64,000 nucleotides of DNA, from positions 1,488,589 to 1,552,588 of the forward strand of contig MNCI01027496.1 of NCBI GenBank assembly GCA_015680685.1. The letters are read 5' to 3'. Numbering within the stretch: the stretch's first letter is position 1; the number at the start of each line of letters is the position of its first letter. The position numbers and the translations under genes are program-made. Origin of the DNA: Gnetum montanum (taxonomy: Eukaryota > Streptophyta > Gnetopsida > Gnetales > Gnetaceae). Positions 10,279 to 21,049 of this stretch are shown one piece after another. The notes below the pieces were generated by a model, which worked only from the letters and a program-made list of their open reading frames with translations, searched no databases and was not told the origin of the DNA.

Positions 10279-13200
10279 CTAGCGTCTGTCGCTGCCCAAT
10301 TCTTGGTCATGCTGCTGTTGTTTGTTGTTGCTCTGCCTCTCCAGTGATGATGCAGAACTCTCCTTGCGTGCTCTTGCCAGTCTTCGATCCTGACCCACAA
10401 CAAAAATCATTCAAGAGATTCAAAATTTGACGTCACTCATGGAACCCCACCAACCAGTCAATTAATTAAAGGATCAAAATTTGGGCCAAAAACAGTAGTA
10501 AACCCAGAAAACAAATCGTTCAGGAATCCCAAGAAAACAAATCGTTCAGGAATCCCTAACATTGAGACACAAACAGATGGACCATAACGAAACTGGGAAT
10601 TTTCTCAGAGATGTAGCAGATTTCTGGAGGGAAATGATGATGATGATCCAAATAGGAGGTAGAATTTGAGGGAAGGATTCATACTTCTCTGAAAGGGAAT
10701 TCGTCTGCTTCAAGCATGTGGATGATATGGCCCATCTTGGGTCTCTTGGTGGCATCAGGATCCACACATTTGAGGGACACCAGCAGTGCTCTTCTCAGAA
10801 GTCTGGATGGTGGTTTCTCCTCCATAAGTGGATCCACCACTTCCTCTGATCTCCTGTTGCTCACCATCATCTTCAGCCATTCTACAAGATTCACCTGAAA
10901 AATTTGCAGAGCACAATTTGGTCTCACGGCCTGGGTTAATAAGATGAAATAACTTGAACAATTCAATCTTAAACAGTGATCTTCATCGAAACATTAGAGG
11001 GTACATTTAACATATGCAATCCGACAAAAACTGCAGAGATATAAAGACATGAGAAGGATTGTGAGAGAAGCTAGCAAACAAAAATGCATGATATTGAAAA
11101 GATTAAGAGAGGTGCGATGAATTGTTAAGAAAAAGACAGCGGATACCAAGAAATAGCAGAAACAGAAAATCAAAGGAAACAAATACCTAAATATGATAAC
11201 AACTCTGGAAGAAATTGACAGAATAGACATGCTGCATTGTGCTGGGACAATGAATAAACCAAAATCTGAAAGCAATTTAGAAAAGGTGGACATGATAGAA
11301 TTTGAGGTGATAGGAGAATTTGGCTAGGGAGGAAAATCCAGGGCAGAGATACTAAAAGTTTTAAAATTGTCAAATGAAAATTTCATTCAGGATCTTGTAT
11401 ATAGAATATTAAGACAGGTACGGTGCTTTAGTCAACCAAAGTGTTGGAACAGGATACACAAGCCCTGAAAATGGTGGTGATAATAAAATATTCAATTTTC
11501 ATTTCAAATTGTTACCTCTCCAGCAGGTTTGCCATAATCTACAGGGCTTCTGCCTGTAATAATCTCCATGATCAGAACTCCAAAACTGTAAACATCACTC
11601 CTCTCATTCAACATACCTGTGCTAGCATACTCTGGAGCCACATACCTGATCCACAGAACATATATTATTATCTTCAGCCATGGAGAACCAGAAAATTTTC
11701 ATTAATGGATATAGAAAAAACCGAGATCCATTGGCAATGGACATTTTGGTAAAATTACTGCAACAAAATAATCTTCAGTTCTTACCCAAAAGTTCCCATG
11801 ACTCTGGTAGTGACATAGCTTCTCTCAGATCCAATCAGCTTTGCTAGCCCAAAATCAGAAACTTTGGCATTCCACTGCCTATCTAACAATATGTTGCTAG
11901 ACTTGATGTCCCTGTGAACAACTTTTGGTTCCAGCCCTTCATGCAAGTAGGCCAGACTGCACAAAAAATTCCAACAATCACAAGACAAAATTAAAGATGA
12001 TATTGAATAACAAACATCTTAAAACCGCTACTAAACATCAAATTCAGATTGTGGGATTACCCTTTGGCAGTACCCAAAATGATCTTGATCCTTATGTCCC
12101 ATGTTAAAGGGCTAACAGGTCCCACTTCTCCATGTAGCCACTGTTCCAAATTGCCATTGTCCACATACTCATACACCAACATCCTGGATACATCAACCGA
12201 CATTATTGGACATAATTCATTGCATAAAAAAGGGAAAAAGGAAAACTTCCATCTACTCTTCCCACCTGTGAGCACCTTCTGCACAGTAGCCCAGAAGTCT
12301 AACAAGGTTTTTGTGTCTAACTCGGCCGATGGCCTCCACTTCCACTCGGAACTCTCTCTCAGCTTGGCCTCTGCATCATCAATAACATATAGATGAAAAA
12401 TCAACACCAACGGCAGAAAAGTTTTTTAAAAAAATCCAACAATCCACAACCATGATATCCAGAAACACAAAAGGCATGATCCAGGCATGGGAACACATGC
12501 AAGACGAAAATCCACAATGACATTTTTTTCGCCTACAAACCTATCAATAAAAAAGCTACAAAATCCAAAAACCAAAACAGAAAATCTACCATCAAAGGCA
12601 CAGACCACAGAGTCACTGCAAAACACAATCTAACACACGCTGGAGACAAAAAAAAACCCAGTAACCACAAGACCATGATGCAACAATATTATAGCTTAAA
12701 ATCCAAGACGAATCATGTTAACCAAAAAAAAGGAGGTGGAAAAGCCCAAACCCCAGATGAAGAAGAAAAGCAGTCACCTGTTATTGAGCAAGTTCTTAAC
12801 AGCAACAGCAGTGCCATTTGGGAGGACCCCTTTGTAGACAATCCCATATCCACCCTCCCCAATGACATTCTCATCAGCAAAGCCATTAGTGGCAATCTCA
12901 AGGTCCCTGAGAATGTACCAGTGACCCCAACCCAGATGGGAGACTTCAGGCACAGAGCTTGCAGGGGACTCCATGGACCTGGCACTGGTTGTTTCTCCAC
13001 TTGCGTTGGAAGCCTTGTCAGAGAGAATAGATCCTGCGGCTGCTGCTCCTCCTCCTCCTCCTCTGAGAAGACTCTGCCTCTCAATAGGTTTCCCATTTGG
13101 ATTGTTATGTAAAGTGACGTCACTGCCAGTTTCAATATCAGAGTTTGAAACTGTTTTCTCCCCATCAGCAGTGATCTTCCTCACCATATTCTTGTCCAAA

Positions 13201-13517
13201 TCCCTGTCGCTCAGATCATCCCCTCTATCCCTGGTGCCATTGCTGCTGCTCAGAGGATCCACAACCCTAACTTCCTGAATCTCCTTGGAGACCATGGGAA
13301 TGAGAGCAGGCGGCATCATCCTGTCATGGAGCCTCTTGGATTTCTTCCTGGACGTCAGCCACAGTGAGAGGCAGAACAGAATCAGCACTATGAAGGCCCC
13401 CACACCGATTCCGATCAGAACCCATAGCCTCAATCCAAAAACTGAGGTTTTCTTTGACAGTTGATTGTTCAGAAAGCTGCTGTTGCTACTGCTGCTGCTG
13501 TTTCCTGAGGATCCCAT
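10279..13517 (-). CDS. Receptor-like serine/threonine protein kinase (At2g42960/At3g59110-like), 7 exons
   Basis: Minus-strand exons: 13517-12778, 12370-12266, 12183-12061, 11956-11786, 11645-11516, 10894-10685, 10389-10279. All introns are GT-AG and every phase joins, giving 1590 bases and 529 aa. The Ser/Asn-rich N-terminus is short, followed by one membrane span (about residues 31-54) and a basic stop-transfer (TSRKKSKR), then a Ser/Gly-rich linker. The kinase domain has GEGGYG (about 220), AVK lysine (about 241), HRDIKSSN (Asp about 339), DFG (about 357) and APE. All catalytic residues are present, so it should phosphorylate Ser/Thr on the cytoplasmic side of the membrane. The extracellular part is very small, so a ligand cannot be inferred. 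The start chosen is the ATG that gives MGSSGN; an in-frame upstream ATG at 13619 would only add an unlikely leader. Exon 7 is a basic, Gln-rich tail (NNKQQQ). This is the only intact host gene in the window. Confidence 0.95.
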
Positions 13518-14660
13518 TTTGCAGAGCCCTTTTTCCCCCTCATAAACCCTTAAAAAAACCTTCACGGAAATGCTTCCAATCCAGCAATGCTGAGTGAAAA
13601 ACAAACCAGAGAAACCCAAAACAGAGATCTCACAGAACCAGCTGCTGCCAAGTCAACAAGCAACTGCAGTTAGCCCAGAAGCTGAAAAAACTCAACAGCC
13701 CCAGTTGCAGATTGAAAAACATTTCTAGGACAACTTCCGAACGGTAACGGCTACAACCCAAAGCAGAAGCTGAAGAAAATTTCCGCTGCTGCTGCTACTG
13801 CTTTTCTTGCTCGTGCTATTGATTCTTCCAAGGAATCCTAGTGCGTCCTGCCTGCCTCCTGGGCCAATTAGTACTGCTGCTTCTTCTACTGGCTACGGCC
13901 ACTAGGCCTAACAGCCAGAACCCACAAACCGTGATTAAAAAAGGGGGGACAAGGACCATGGATTGGAGATTTTCACACAGCTGCAGCAAAGTCAGCTGAT
14001 TTGAATAGGTTTTTGATGTCCGCCAGGAAGAAAAAGAGAGATCGTACTTGGGTGGGAATTGGAACGGGACTGTGACCATGTTTTCTTTGGTTTATGCACT
14101 GTTGCTGCTTCTTTTTATGAAGAAAATGGCCACTTTACGGTCCTGGATTCAGCCCAAAACCAGTGAAAAAAAAAAAAATGTCCCCCAAGTTTCCATGCGG
14201 GGAAAATGTTGAAAAGCAGACCATGTCTTGTGCATGTGTAATGATTTGACTCACAGACGCTGGTTTGACCACTTTTGCTACTTTTGGCTAACGGTTGTTC
14301 CTGGGTATGGCAGAGAAAAAGAGAAATAAATACATAGATTATTTGGGTTTGTAGTGATGACTTTGGTTCAGCCATTTTCCTTTTTGTTGGGCTACATTTA
14401 ACATGTTAAAAAGAAATTGCTTTGAAATATTGGAGCTAGAGGAGGTTATTTTCGCGGTAGCATGTGCAGGTTGACTTCGTGAATTTGTTTGCAAATGGAT
14501 TCCTCGGACAGTCTCAGTGCTAAGGCAACGGAAAGCATGTTTAGTGTTATTCGAAGATTTCTTTTTTTAAATATATAAACAACTTTAAAACCGTGGAATT
14601 TTTCCATGAAGTGACATGGTGCTTCAATTACAACACAACTTCTTGATTTCAACGACGATC
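13518..14660 (-). promoter_or_regulatory. 5' UTR and promoter flank of the kinase gene
   Basis: On the minus strand this lies directly upstream of the kinase ATG. It is rich in CT/GCT-type short repeats (ctgctgctgctactgc near 13786-13801), common in plant 5' UTRs. I could not place a TATA box or transcription start. A UTR intron is possible but not demonstrable from sequence alone. Confidence 0.45.
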
Positions 14661-16012
14661 AAGACATTACCATTTTATTTTATTTTTTGAATTTGTTTGT
14701 GCTACTTAATTTCTGCAAAATTAATCCAGTAGGCTAAGTGGTGATAAAATAAAGGTATGATTTTGGCTGGGATGTTAATTCCAATGATTTTTGTCGAGGA
14801 TTTGTCCCTATCATATTCATTACGCTACATTTTTAAAAATGATAGCTATAATGCATCCAAATCCTTAATGTTACTAATAAGAGAAGTGTACAAAAGTAGT
14901 TCATAGAATATAACTAGTATTATTCCTATGAATTTAACTATGATATATTTTTCAATAGCTTACAAAAGACAATGTTTGAATTTCTTAGGCTTCATGTTAC
15001 AAGCCTTTTGAATTCCACCATTTTGGGCAACATGTTATCTAATCACTTTGATATCTTGTAGTAATGCCTTTTCTTTTGGGCTACTTGTATTTTGAACTGA
15101 TGGTCTTTCACCTTTTAGAGGTTATACTTCCTTTGACAACACTGCAACTTTTACACTTAGAGTTTTTTTGTCATTGTAGGTTCTTTGACTTTGTTACAAT
15201 GAGACTGAGAATTTTTCACCTACATAGTCTTATGTGAGCTTCACTATTACAAATTCCTTCAATACTCCATAGCTAGGTTGGTACAATTGTTTCACTCTTT
15301 TACTTAAAAAAATCTTCTTCCTTCACAAACTTCTCTTCTTACTATGTAACTTCTTCCTTTGACTTAGCTTATGAACTCACTATACTTACTTTCTTCAATA
15401 TGGTCCTTTATGCTTCTAGCTTGTTTTGGATGTCAAGCATTTTTGGGACTCAAAATTCATGAATTTTTACTTAGGACTGTGTTTCATAAACTTCATCTAT
15501 TCATGAGTCCTTGTAAGCTTGGACCAATGTTTTCACTAATTTTTACTAATGGGTGTATTTGGACCAAGTGTTCTTCTTCAAAGCAAACCATTTGAGGTGT
15601 TCTTTCTTCCTAGTCATATGCTCTACAATGGATCTCTCTTTTCTACTTATGAGTTCTTATTTTTATAATTTATGACTCATCATCCCTTTTTATGAAGCAC
15701 AACTTATAGCTTCTTATACTTCATACATAGTTGTAACTTTTGTAGGAATTACAATAATCTTTCATAACTCTATTATAAGCTTGTTTCATGTTGAAAACTT
15801 CTTCAAAGCACACCTTTTCAGGTGTTCTTTGTTATCGTATTTTTTATATGTAATCCTATACTTCATATGGTCTATATTGGATCTTTTTTATCTACTCATG
15901 AGTTCTTCTTCCTATAATTCAAGATTCATAATCTCTTTTAATGAAGCATAGCCTATGGCTTTTTATATTTTGTAAATAGTTGTAACTTTTATATGAATTA
16001 TTGTAACCCTTT
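14661..16012. other. AT-rich non-coding DNA with a diverged tandem duplication
   Basis: No gene seen. About 15590-15755 and 15815-16000 are diverged direct copies (ggtgttctt...atggatct...gagttctt...atgaagca...agttgtaactttt), spaced about 230 bases apart. The block abuts the LTR of Ath3. Confidence 0.55.
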
Positions 16013-16858
16013 TGATGAATAATCTTTTTGTCAACTACATCGATGTAGCTAGTGAAGCATCAACACAACTATGTTGACATAGTAGTCATAAATATCTATA
16101 AATATGAATCCACCTACCACATTTATTACATCCATTTCATTAGTTGTAGCAAAGCTTTGTCAATTTGATTCCATCGAAGGTAATAAACAATCAACAAGTG
16201 GCCACACCATGAACTTGAATTGATTAAATGTAGTCTTAGTCAAGTGCATTATACCTTGACATAATTCATGACAATAATAAGGTTTAAATTAATTTACCTT
16301 CAATACAATACTTTAACTTAGTTTAATATTTTCTTATCTACCATTTATTATCCTTGCTATGTACTTTCATGCAGTTAATTAATATTTTACTTTTGAATGT
16401 AATGAAATATGATAGAATGAGCATGACCAATTCTAGGCATAAACATGTTATTGTTTAGAAATTTTAGCAATGTTGTCACTTGGCATGCCCAGTAATGAAT
16501 GCTTATTAACCCATAGATGATCATGTGAGTTCAAGATGTGTATGATGAATCAGGAATGGAGGTTCATCACTTAGGCTAGTTTAGGATTTGCTTCATTGAT
16601 TATTTAGATTAATTAGTTAATTTCTATATGTTAATGTTATTTTAATCATGATCATTACAGTATCATAATCACATACCTCAACTACACTTAACCATACAAA
16701 CTAAAGACTAATATAAGTGTAACTGGGAAGACAATAATCTGTAATCAATGTTTAACCATATAAAAGTATCACTAGTCTAGTCCACGAATTACAATTAGGT
16801 CATCTGTAACACTCATGATTTGAATGGTTAGGGGTAGGGACTACATCACCACTCATCG
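16013..16858 (+). repeat. 5' LTR of Ath3
   Basis: 846 bp, starts tgatgaat and ends ctcatcg (the final A of CA apparently changed to G). The segments gagcatgacc, aagtgtaactgggaagacaataat and ggttaggggtaggga are in the same order as in the Ath6 LTR. Confidence 0.75.
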
Positions 16859-16859
16859 T

Positions 16860-16877
16860 TGGTATCATTATAGGGGA
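16860..16877 (+). other. Decayed primer-binding site of Ath3
   Basis: Reads tggtatcattatagggga, one base after the LTR end. It aligns with the tRNA-Asp type site of Ath6 (61457) with several transitions. Confidence 0.6.
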
Positions 16878-17559
16878 CTAGTGTCGATGTTCTAGATTAG
16901 TTAACATTACAAATGATCATTATTAAAAACTTTAAGATTTATCTTTTGAAAATATTAATATTTTATTAAGTCACACACAGTAATAAAAAATATCTTCTTT
17001 TTGCAAAGCCTATTCCCCACTTGTTGATAACTCTATGAAGGAAATTGACAAGACTAATCAAAACAAGGATAATGTGCCCTATTAAGTTAAGTTGATCTAC
17101 CAACATTTGAACCCTTATTATTTGGACATCACATTCATCCTTTACTAAGATAAAAAGATGAGATGGAAAGACTTGGAAGATAATATTATGCTGCCACCTA
17201 ATCATGCAATCCCATCAATGTTAATGGCTGCGTTGATGAAGGTTGAATTGAAAGCTACTACCATAGACTACAAAGTGGTTAATGAACTCTCTAGGCCTTA
17301 TCAACCCATAGAGGCCCAACTTTGAAAAGACCACCTCATGAAGACATGCCATAACATAACTAAGGGAAAAGGCACCACCACCCCATTGATATCTCAATCT
17401 AAAAATGAGGATACAAACTATCACTTGGGAAGATTCCAATGTTAAAATCATCCCCTCTTCAATGTAGATGATATAATTAACTCATGGCCACACTTAGCCT
17501 TGGCAAAGCAACTAAGGAAGGGGGAAAATAGGATCTAATACTAGGATGACCTCTAGGCC

Positions 17560-18230
17560 TAGGTCTTCTAGTAGGTCATCAAGAGATAACCAAAAGGAAT
17601 CATAAAAGGAGAGCAAGCTAACATGGCTCTTCAATATTCTCATTATTAAGCTTTGACAAGAAGAGCATAGGCAAGGAAGAAGAGGTTAAGACAAACAACT
17701 TAGTGGAGATAACATGAGAAATTAGAACAAAATTGGAGGTAGAGATGGTGGTTGTGACAAAAACAGAAATAAAGTTCATGGATATGAACATTATAGAAGG
17801 AATAATAGACAACATAGAAGGAGTCATGAACATTATCATGATTATGATAGAAACTAGGATAAACATGATGATTATGATGAATCTCTATTGATAACAAAGA
17901 CTCTGATCAACTTAAGGAAGGTTGTTTACATTCCCACTAGGCATTCGAGAGATAGTTGTATTAAGTAGTTTGATATGAATAATATGTCTTAGTTTGTAAG
18001 AGGCTATAATGCAAACTTGCAACATCCTTTGCAAGTCTTCCATGATGCCTACATTTTGCAAAACATAGAAAATGATTGACAAAAGCTTAAATTGTTCCCA
18101 AGGACACTCATAAAAGAGATAGAGAACTAGTATTGATCTTTGGAACCAAAATCCATTAGAAACTGGATTACAATGTTGGAGCTAATTAATGATAAATACC
18201 AAAGGGAAGGTTTTTGTTATATTTGGAATA
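17560..18230 (+). pseudogene. Athila-like gag remnant (Ath3)
   Basis: Around 17740-17940 the plus strand encodes a His/Asp/Arg-rich segment (HEHYHDYD) followed by ITKTLINLRK. This parallels the Ath4 gag at 49303-49620 (HSHDKDHKDYYDYD...). Downstream, 18000-18210 aligns with the Ath6 gag core (FHDAYILQNIEN, then FPRTLI). Many stops and frame changes make it non-functional. Confidence 0.65.
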
Positions 18231-18540
18231 TAATGTTATTTTTGAAATTTTTAAAATTATTAATTTTATAATCAATGAGTAGTAATCTTTGAAAATATTA
18301 CAATATATGGTAAAATTACTACATTGCTTAAATTGATAATCATAAATATCCACCATTGCATGATATTCATTCATATTAAAAAGTAATTCATCTTATGTCT
18401 ACCTAAAGTAACCACTTACATATTTTAAAGTACATATTAGTAGAAACATTAATAGAGTTAATTCGATCTTTCCAAAAAAATTATTCATATCACTTCAAAA
18501 TAAGGAAAGTACAAGAAAATCTTATCGTATCTGCATATCA
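18231..18540. other. AT-rich spacer, nothing recognised
   Basis: Very AT-rich sequence between the end of recognisable Ath3 gag and the first recognisable codons of the minus-strand remnant. No repeat or gene seen. Confidence 0.4.
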
Positions 18541-20057
18541 TTTTCAAAAACATAAGTATGGGTGTCATCTTGTAATTTGATATTATGCCATTTTATCCAT
18601 AACTTGTGCATTAGCATTTGCATTCTTCCACAACATGTCTTTGATTACTACCTTTGCTTTTCTATTTGGTTTTATCTTTCTCTTATCTCCTGTTTTTCTT
18701 ATACATGCATAAACCACTCAACTAGGTTGAACCATTCTAACTTTAGTGTTTTTCAGATTATATATCCATTCACAATCCATCCATTTTTTCTTTACTCTTG
18801 AATTTTGTGCAAATCAATCCACTATTAAATGTTTTACAATTTCCTTCCTTAATTCAATATTTCTTGCTTTGCCCACCCATACAATATCTGCCTCATTTCC
18901 ATCTCTTGGCCTAAACAAAAGCATCATCCCATTTGTGATATTAGAAAATGGATTAAATGACCTCCTTGGCTTCTTATTTCATAATCCAACATATTCAACT
19001 TCTTGATCCTCCACTTGAATTTCATCAATGTCTAATCCTTGATCCATAATATCTTTTTGAAGAGTTCTTGGCTAAAAATGTTCTATGACAGCATCCCAAC
19101 ATAATATTTGTCTTGAAAAAAATCTAGATTTTCTAAGAATTCTTTTTAGTAATTTATTTTTTCCATCCACTCTTACTTATCAATTTCTTGAAGCCCTTCT
19201 ATGATCTCATTCCATACCTTGATGTGAGATCTAATGCAATCTGTAATCATTACTATGTACTTTATTTGATCAAATGTAATGTCTAGGATTCGTGGTTTAC
19301 CTTCTAGAAGACATGGATGTCCATTAATAGTTTTCCATAGCTTGAATGGTTTAGAAAATGTTTTTTTCTTGGTATTTCTTTTCCATATTATCACAGAAAT
19401 TCCCATCTCCATGTAGAATATGATATCATGGATATGTTACATTCCAAAAAGATTCTTTACTTAACTTGATATGTGTCCTTCAAGAAATTCTTTAAAGTAA
19501 AATATAATATAAATGTAATATGCAATATAGTTTCTTGCACTATCTTTATCAATAACATTATACATGTATATAAGCTTTAGTAGAGAAATTATATCCTTTT
19601 TTCTCATAACCATTAAAAGTCTTCCAAAACTTCCATCAATATCTTCATGCATATGCCCTACTGGAAGAAAGCTTAACTTTATAATCTTGAAAATTCTTCT
19701 TGCTGTAAGTAATGAAAAATAAAAAAAAAACATATTTATTTTTGTTATGTCCTCTGTAGTTATTCATTTATAGAAAAAGTGTACCATGTAATGACTTAAA
19801 AATTAGAGCTTGCATTGATTTCATCTAAATATTCTAAATGATTATATTCTTCATGTACTATTTCTGAATGGTGGAGCAGTGCTTCTGTAAGTGAGCATCT
19901 TATAAAATTTTATTGTTTCTTCATCATATCACCATACCTATCTAGAAAATCAACCTCCAATTCTTCTCAAGCATTTTGACAAAGATGATATGGTAAATTG
20001 TGAACCTATCTTTGTAAAATGGACTAAAATGTCTAAAACTTCTATATCCCTATATAA
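18540..20057 (-). pseudogene. Decayed minus-strand gene, tentatively DUF7869-like
   Basis: The minus-strand frame at 19733-19461 contains LPVGHMHEDIDGSFG. The motif GHTHEDID is, as far as I recall, characteristic of DUF7869 proteins found in repetitive families of plants, fungi and animals. The frame at 19412-19173 (ending VWNEIIEGLQEI) and the codons at 19010-18790 (MMLLFRPRDGNE, then IVWVGKA) look like later parts of the same protein. Stops and frame changes are frequent. Its 5' part appears to continue beyond the Ath4 insertion at 51321-51845. The family name is inference from one motif; a transposon-encoded protein is the most likely nature. Confidence 0.45.
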
Positions 20058-20889
20058 TGAGTGGTGAGTAGTCCCTACACCTAGCCATATGAATCAAAAG
20101 CATTACACTAGTGATTTGGTCGAATTCCATGGACTTTAGCTCTCCAAATGCCAATAGCAAAGATAGTGACCTATAGAAGTAATCATTGTCTTCTTGGCTT
20201 TACTTATGTCAGTGCAAGTGTATGGTTAAGTGAGAGCCAAGGTACATGATTTGCAATCCTTTTTATATTTTATTCTAATTATCCTAAGTGTGAAGTAAAG
20301 TAATTAATTAGATATTAATCTAAGTAACTATCTCATGCCTTAGTCTATTTCCTAACATAAGTATCCAGACCCAACTTCTGTACACATCCTAAACTCGTTA
20401 CAATGCTACTAAGTTATCAAGTGTTGAGCTACTGGGCATACCAAGTGATAACATTACTAGGATTTCCAAGCATCAATGGTATGCTCAAGGCGATCGTACC
20501 TATGTGTATTAATTAAATGCATTGATTAACTAAAAAGCATGAATAGTAAAGTGCATGAAAGTAAACATTAAGCTATTCCAAGTGTTGTAAGGTATTACAA
20601 GAATCTCATCTTTATTGTTATTAAATCAATGTGTCTACGTACATTGGTGCTTGAATAATGATCCATACAATCCTTGACTCCTATTGCGGGTACTTAGAAA
20701 ATATTCTAACTATCACAAAACAAACTACAAGAACTTTGTTATGCTACTGACTCAACGGTGTCATAAATGTGATGGGTGCATGCATTTATATAGGCAAAGA
20801 TAGATGCCACGTTGACACATCAACTCATGTGTTGACGGGAATGCATCGATATATGCCCATAGACACAACCCAAAATTTGTAATTCCTCA
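20058..20889 (-). repeat. 3' LTR of Ath4
   Basis: The plus strand starts tgagtggtgagtagtccc and ends ttcctca, followed by a pyrimidine tract (tacctccatg), which on the minus strand is the polypurine tract. It pairs with 50453-51315 through shared blocks such as ccaaatgccaatagcaaagatag and a conserved TATA-like region near 20790. Confidence 0.8.
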
Positions 20890-21049
20890 TACCTCCATGA
20901 TTGAGTGAAAACTTATCCTCAAGTGAACAAAAGTAGGATTGAGCTTCTTACAAAATTGGAAAGGTATGGAACCAAAAATAGACTTAGTCACTAACTACTC
21001 TAAGTGACTGTTTGTATGGATTTATAATGATTATAAAAATGGATGTTCA

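Larger units (their letters stand above)
16013..18230 (+). mobile_element. Ath3: old Athila-like 5' LTR, PBS and gag remnant
   Basis: Plus-strand order is LTR 16013-16858, PBS 16860-16877, leader, gag remnant to about 18230. The LTR begins tgatgaa like the 58370 and 60594 copies and carries a TATA-like ctataaat near 16097. It is more decayed than the other copies. No protease, polymerase or 3' LTR follows, so the element is truncated. Confidence 0.75.

Noticed and set aside
10016-10282. Plus-strand 88-codon open frame
   Set aside because: Low-complexity Lys/Arg/Glu-rich translation of a purine tract in the kinase 3' region, with no domain.
12675-13278. Plus-strand open frames of 145 and 101 codons
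   Set aside because: They lie opposite exon 1 of the kinase, whose frame, membrane span, kinase motifs and splice phases are all coherent. The Pro/Ser-rich composition is that of an antisense shadow.
17618-17897. Minus-strand open frames rich in Met/Ile/Ser and His/Tyr
   Set aside because: Shadows of the His/Asp-rich gag segment on the plus strand of Ath3.
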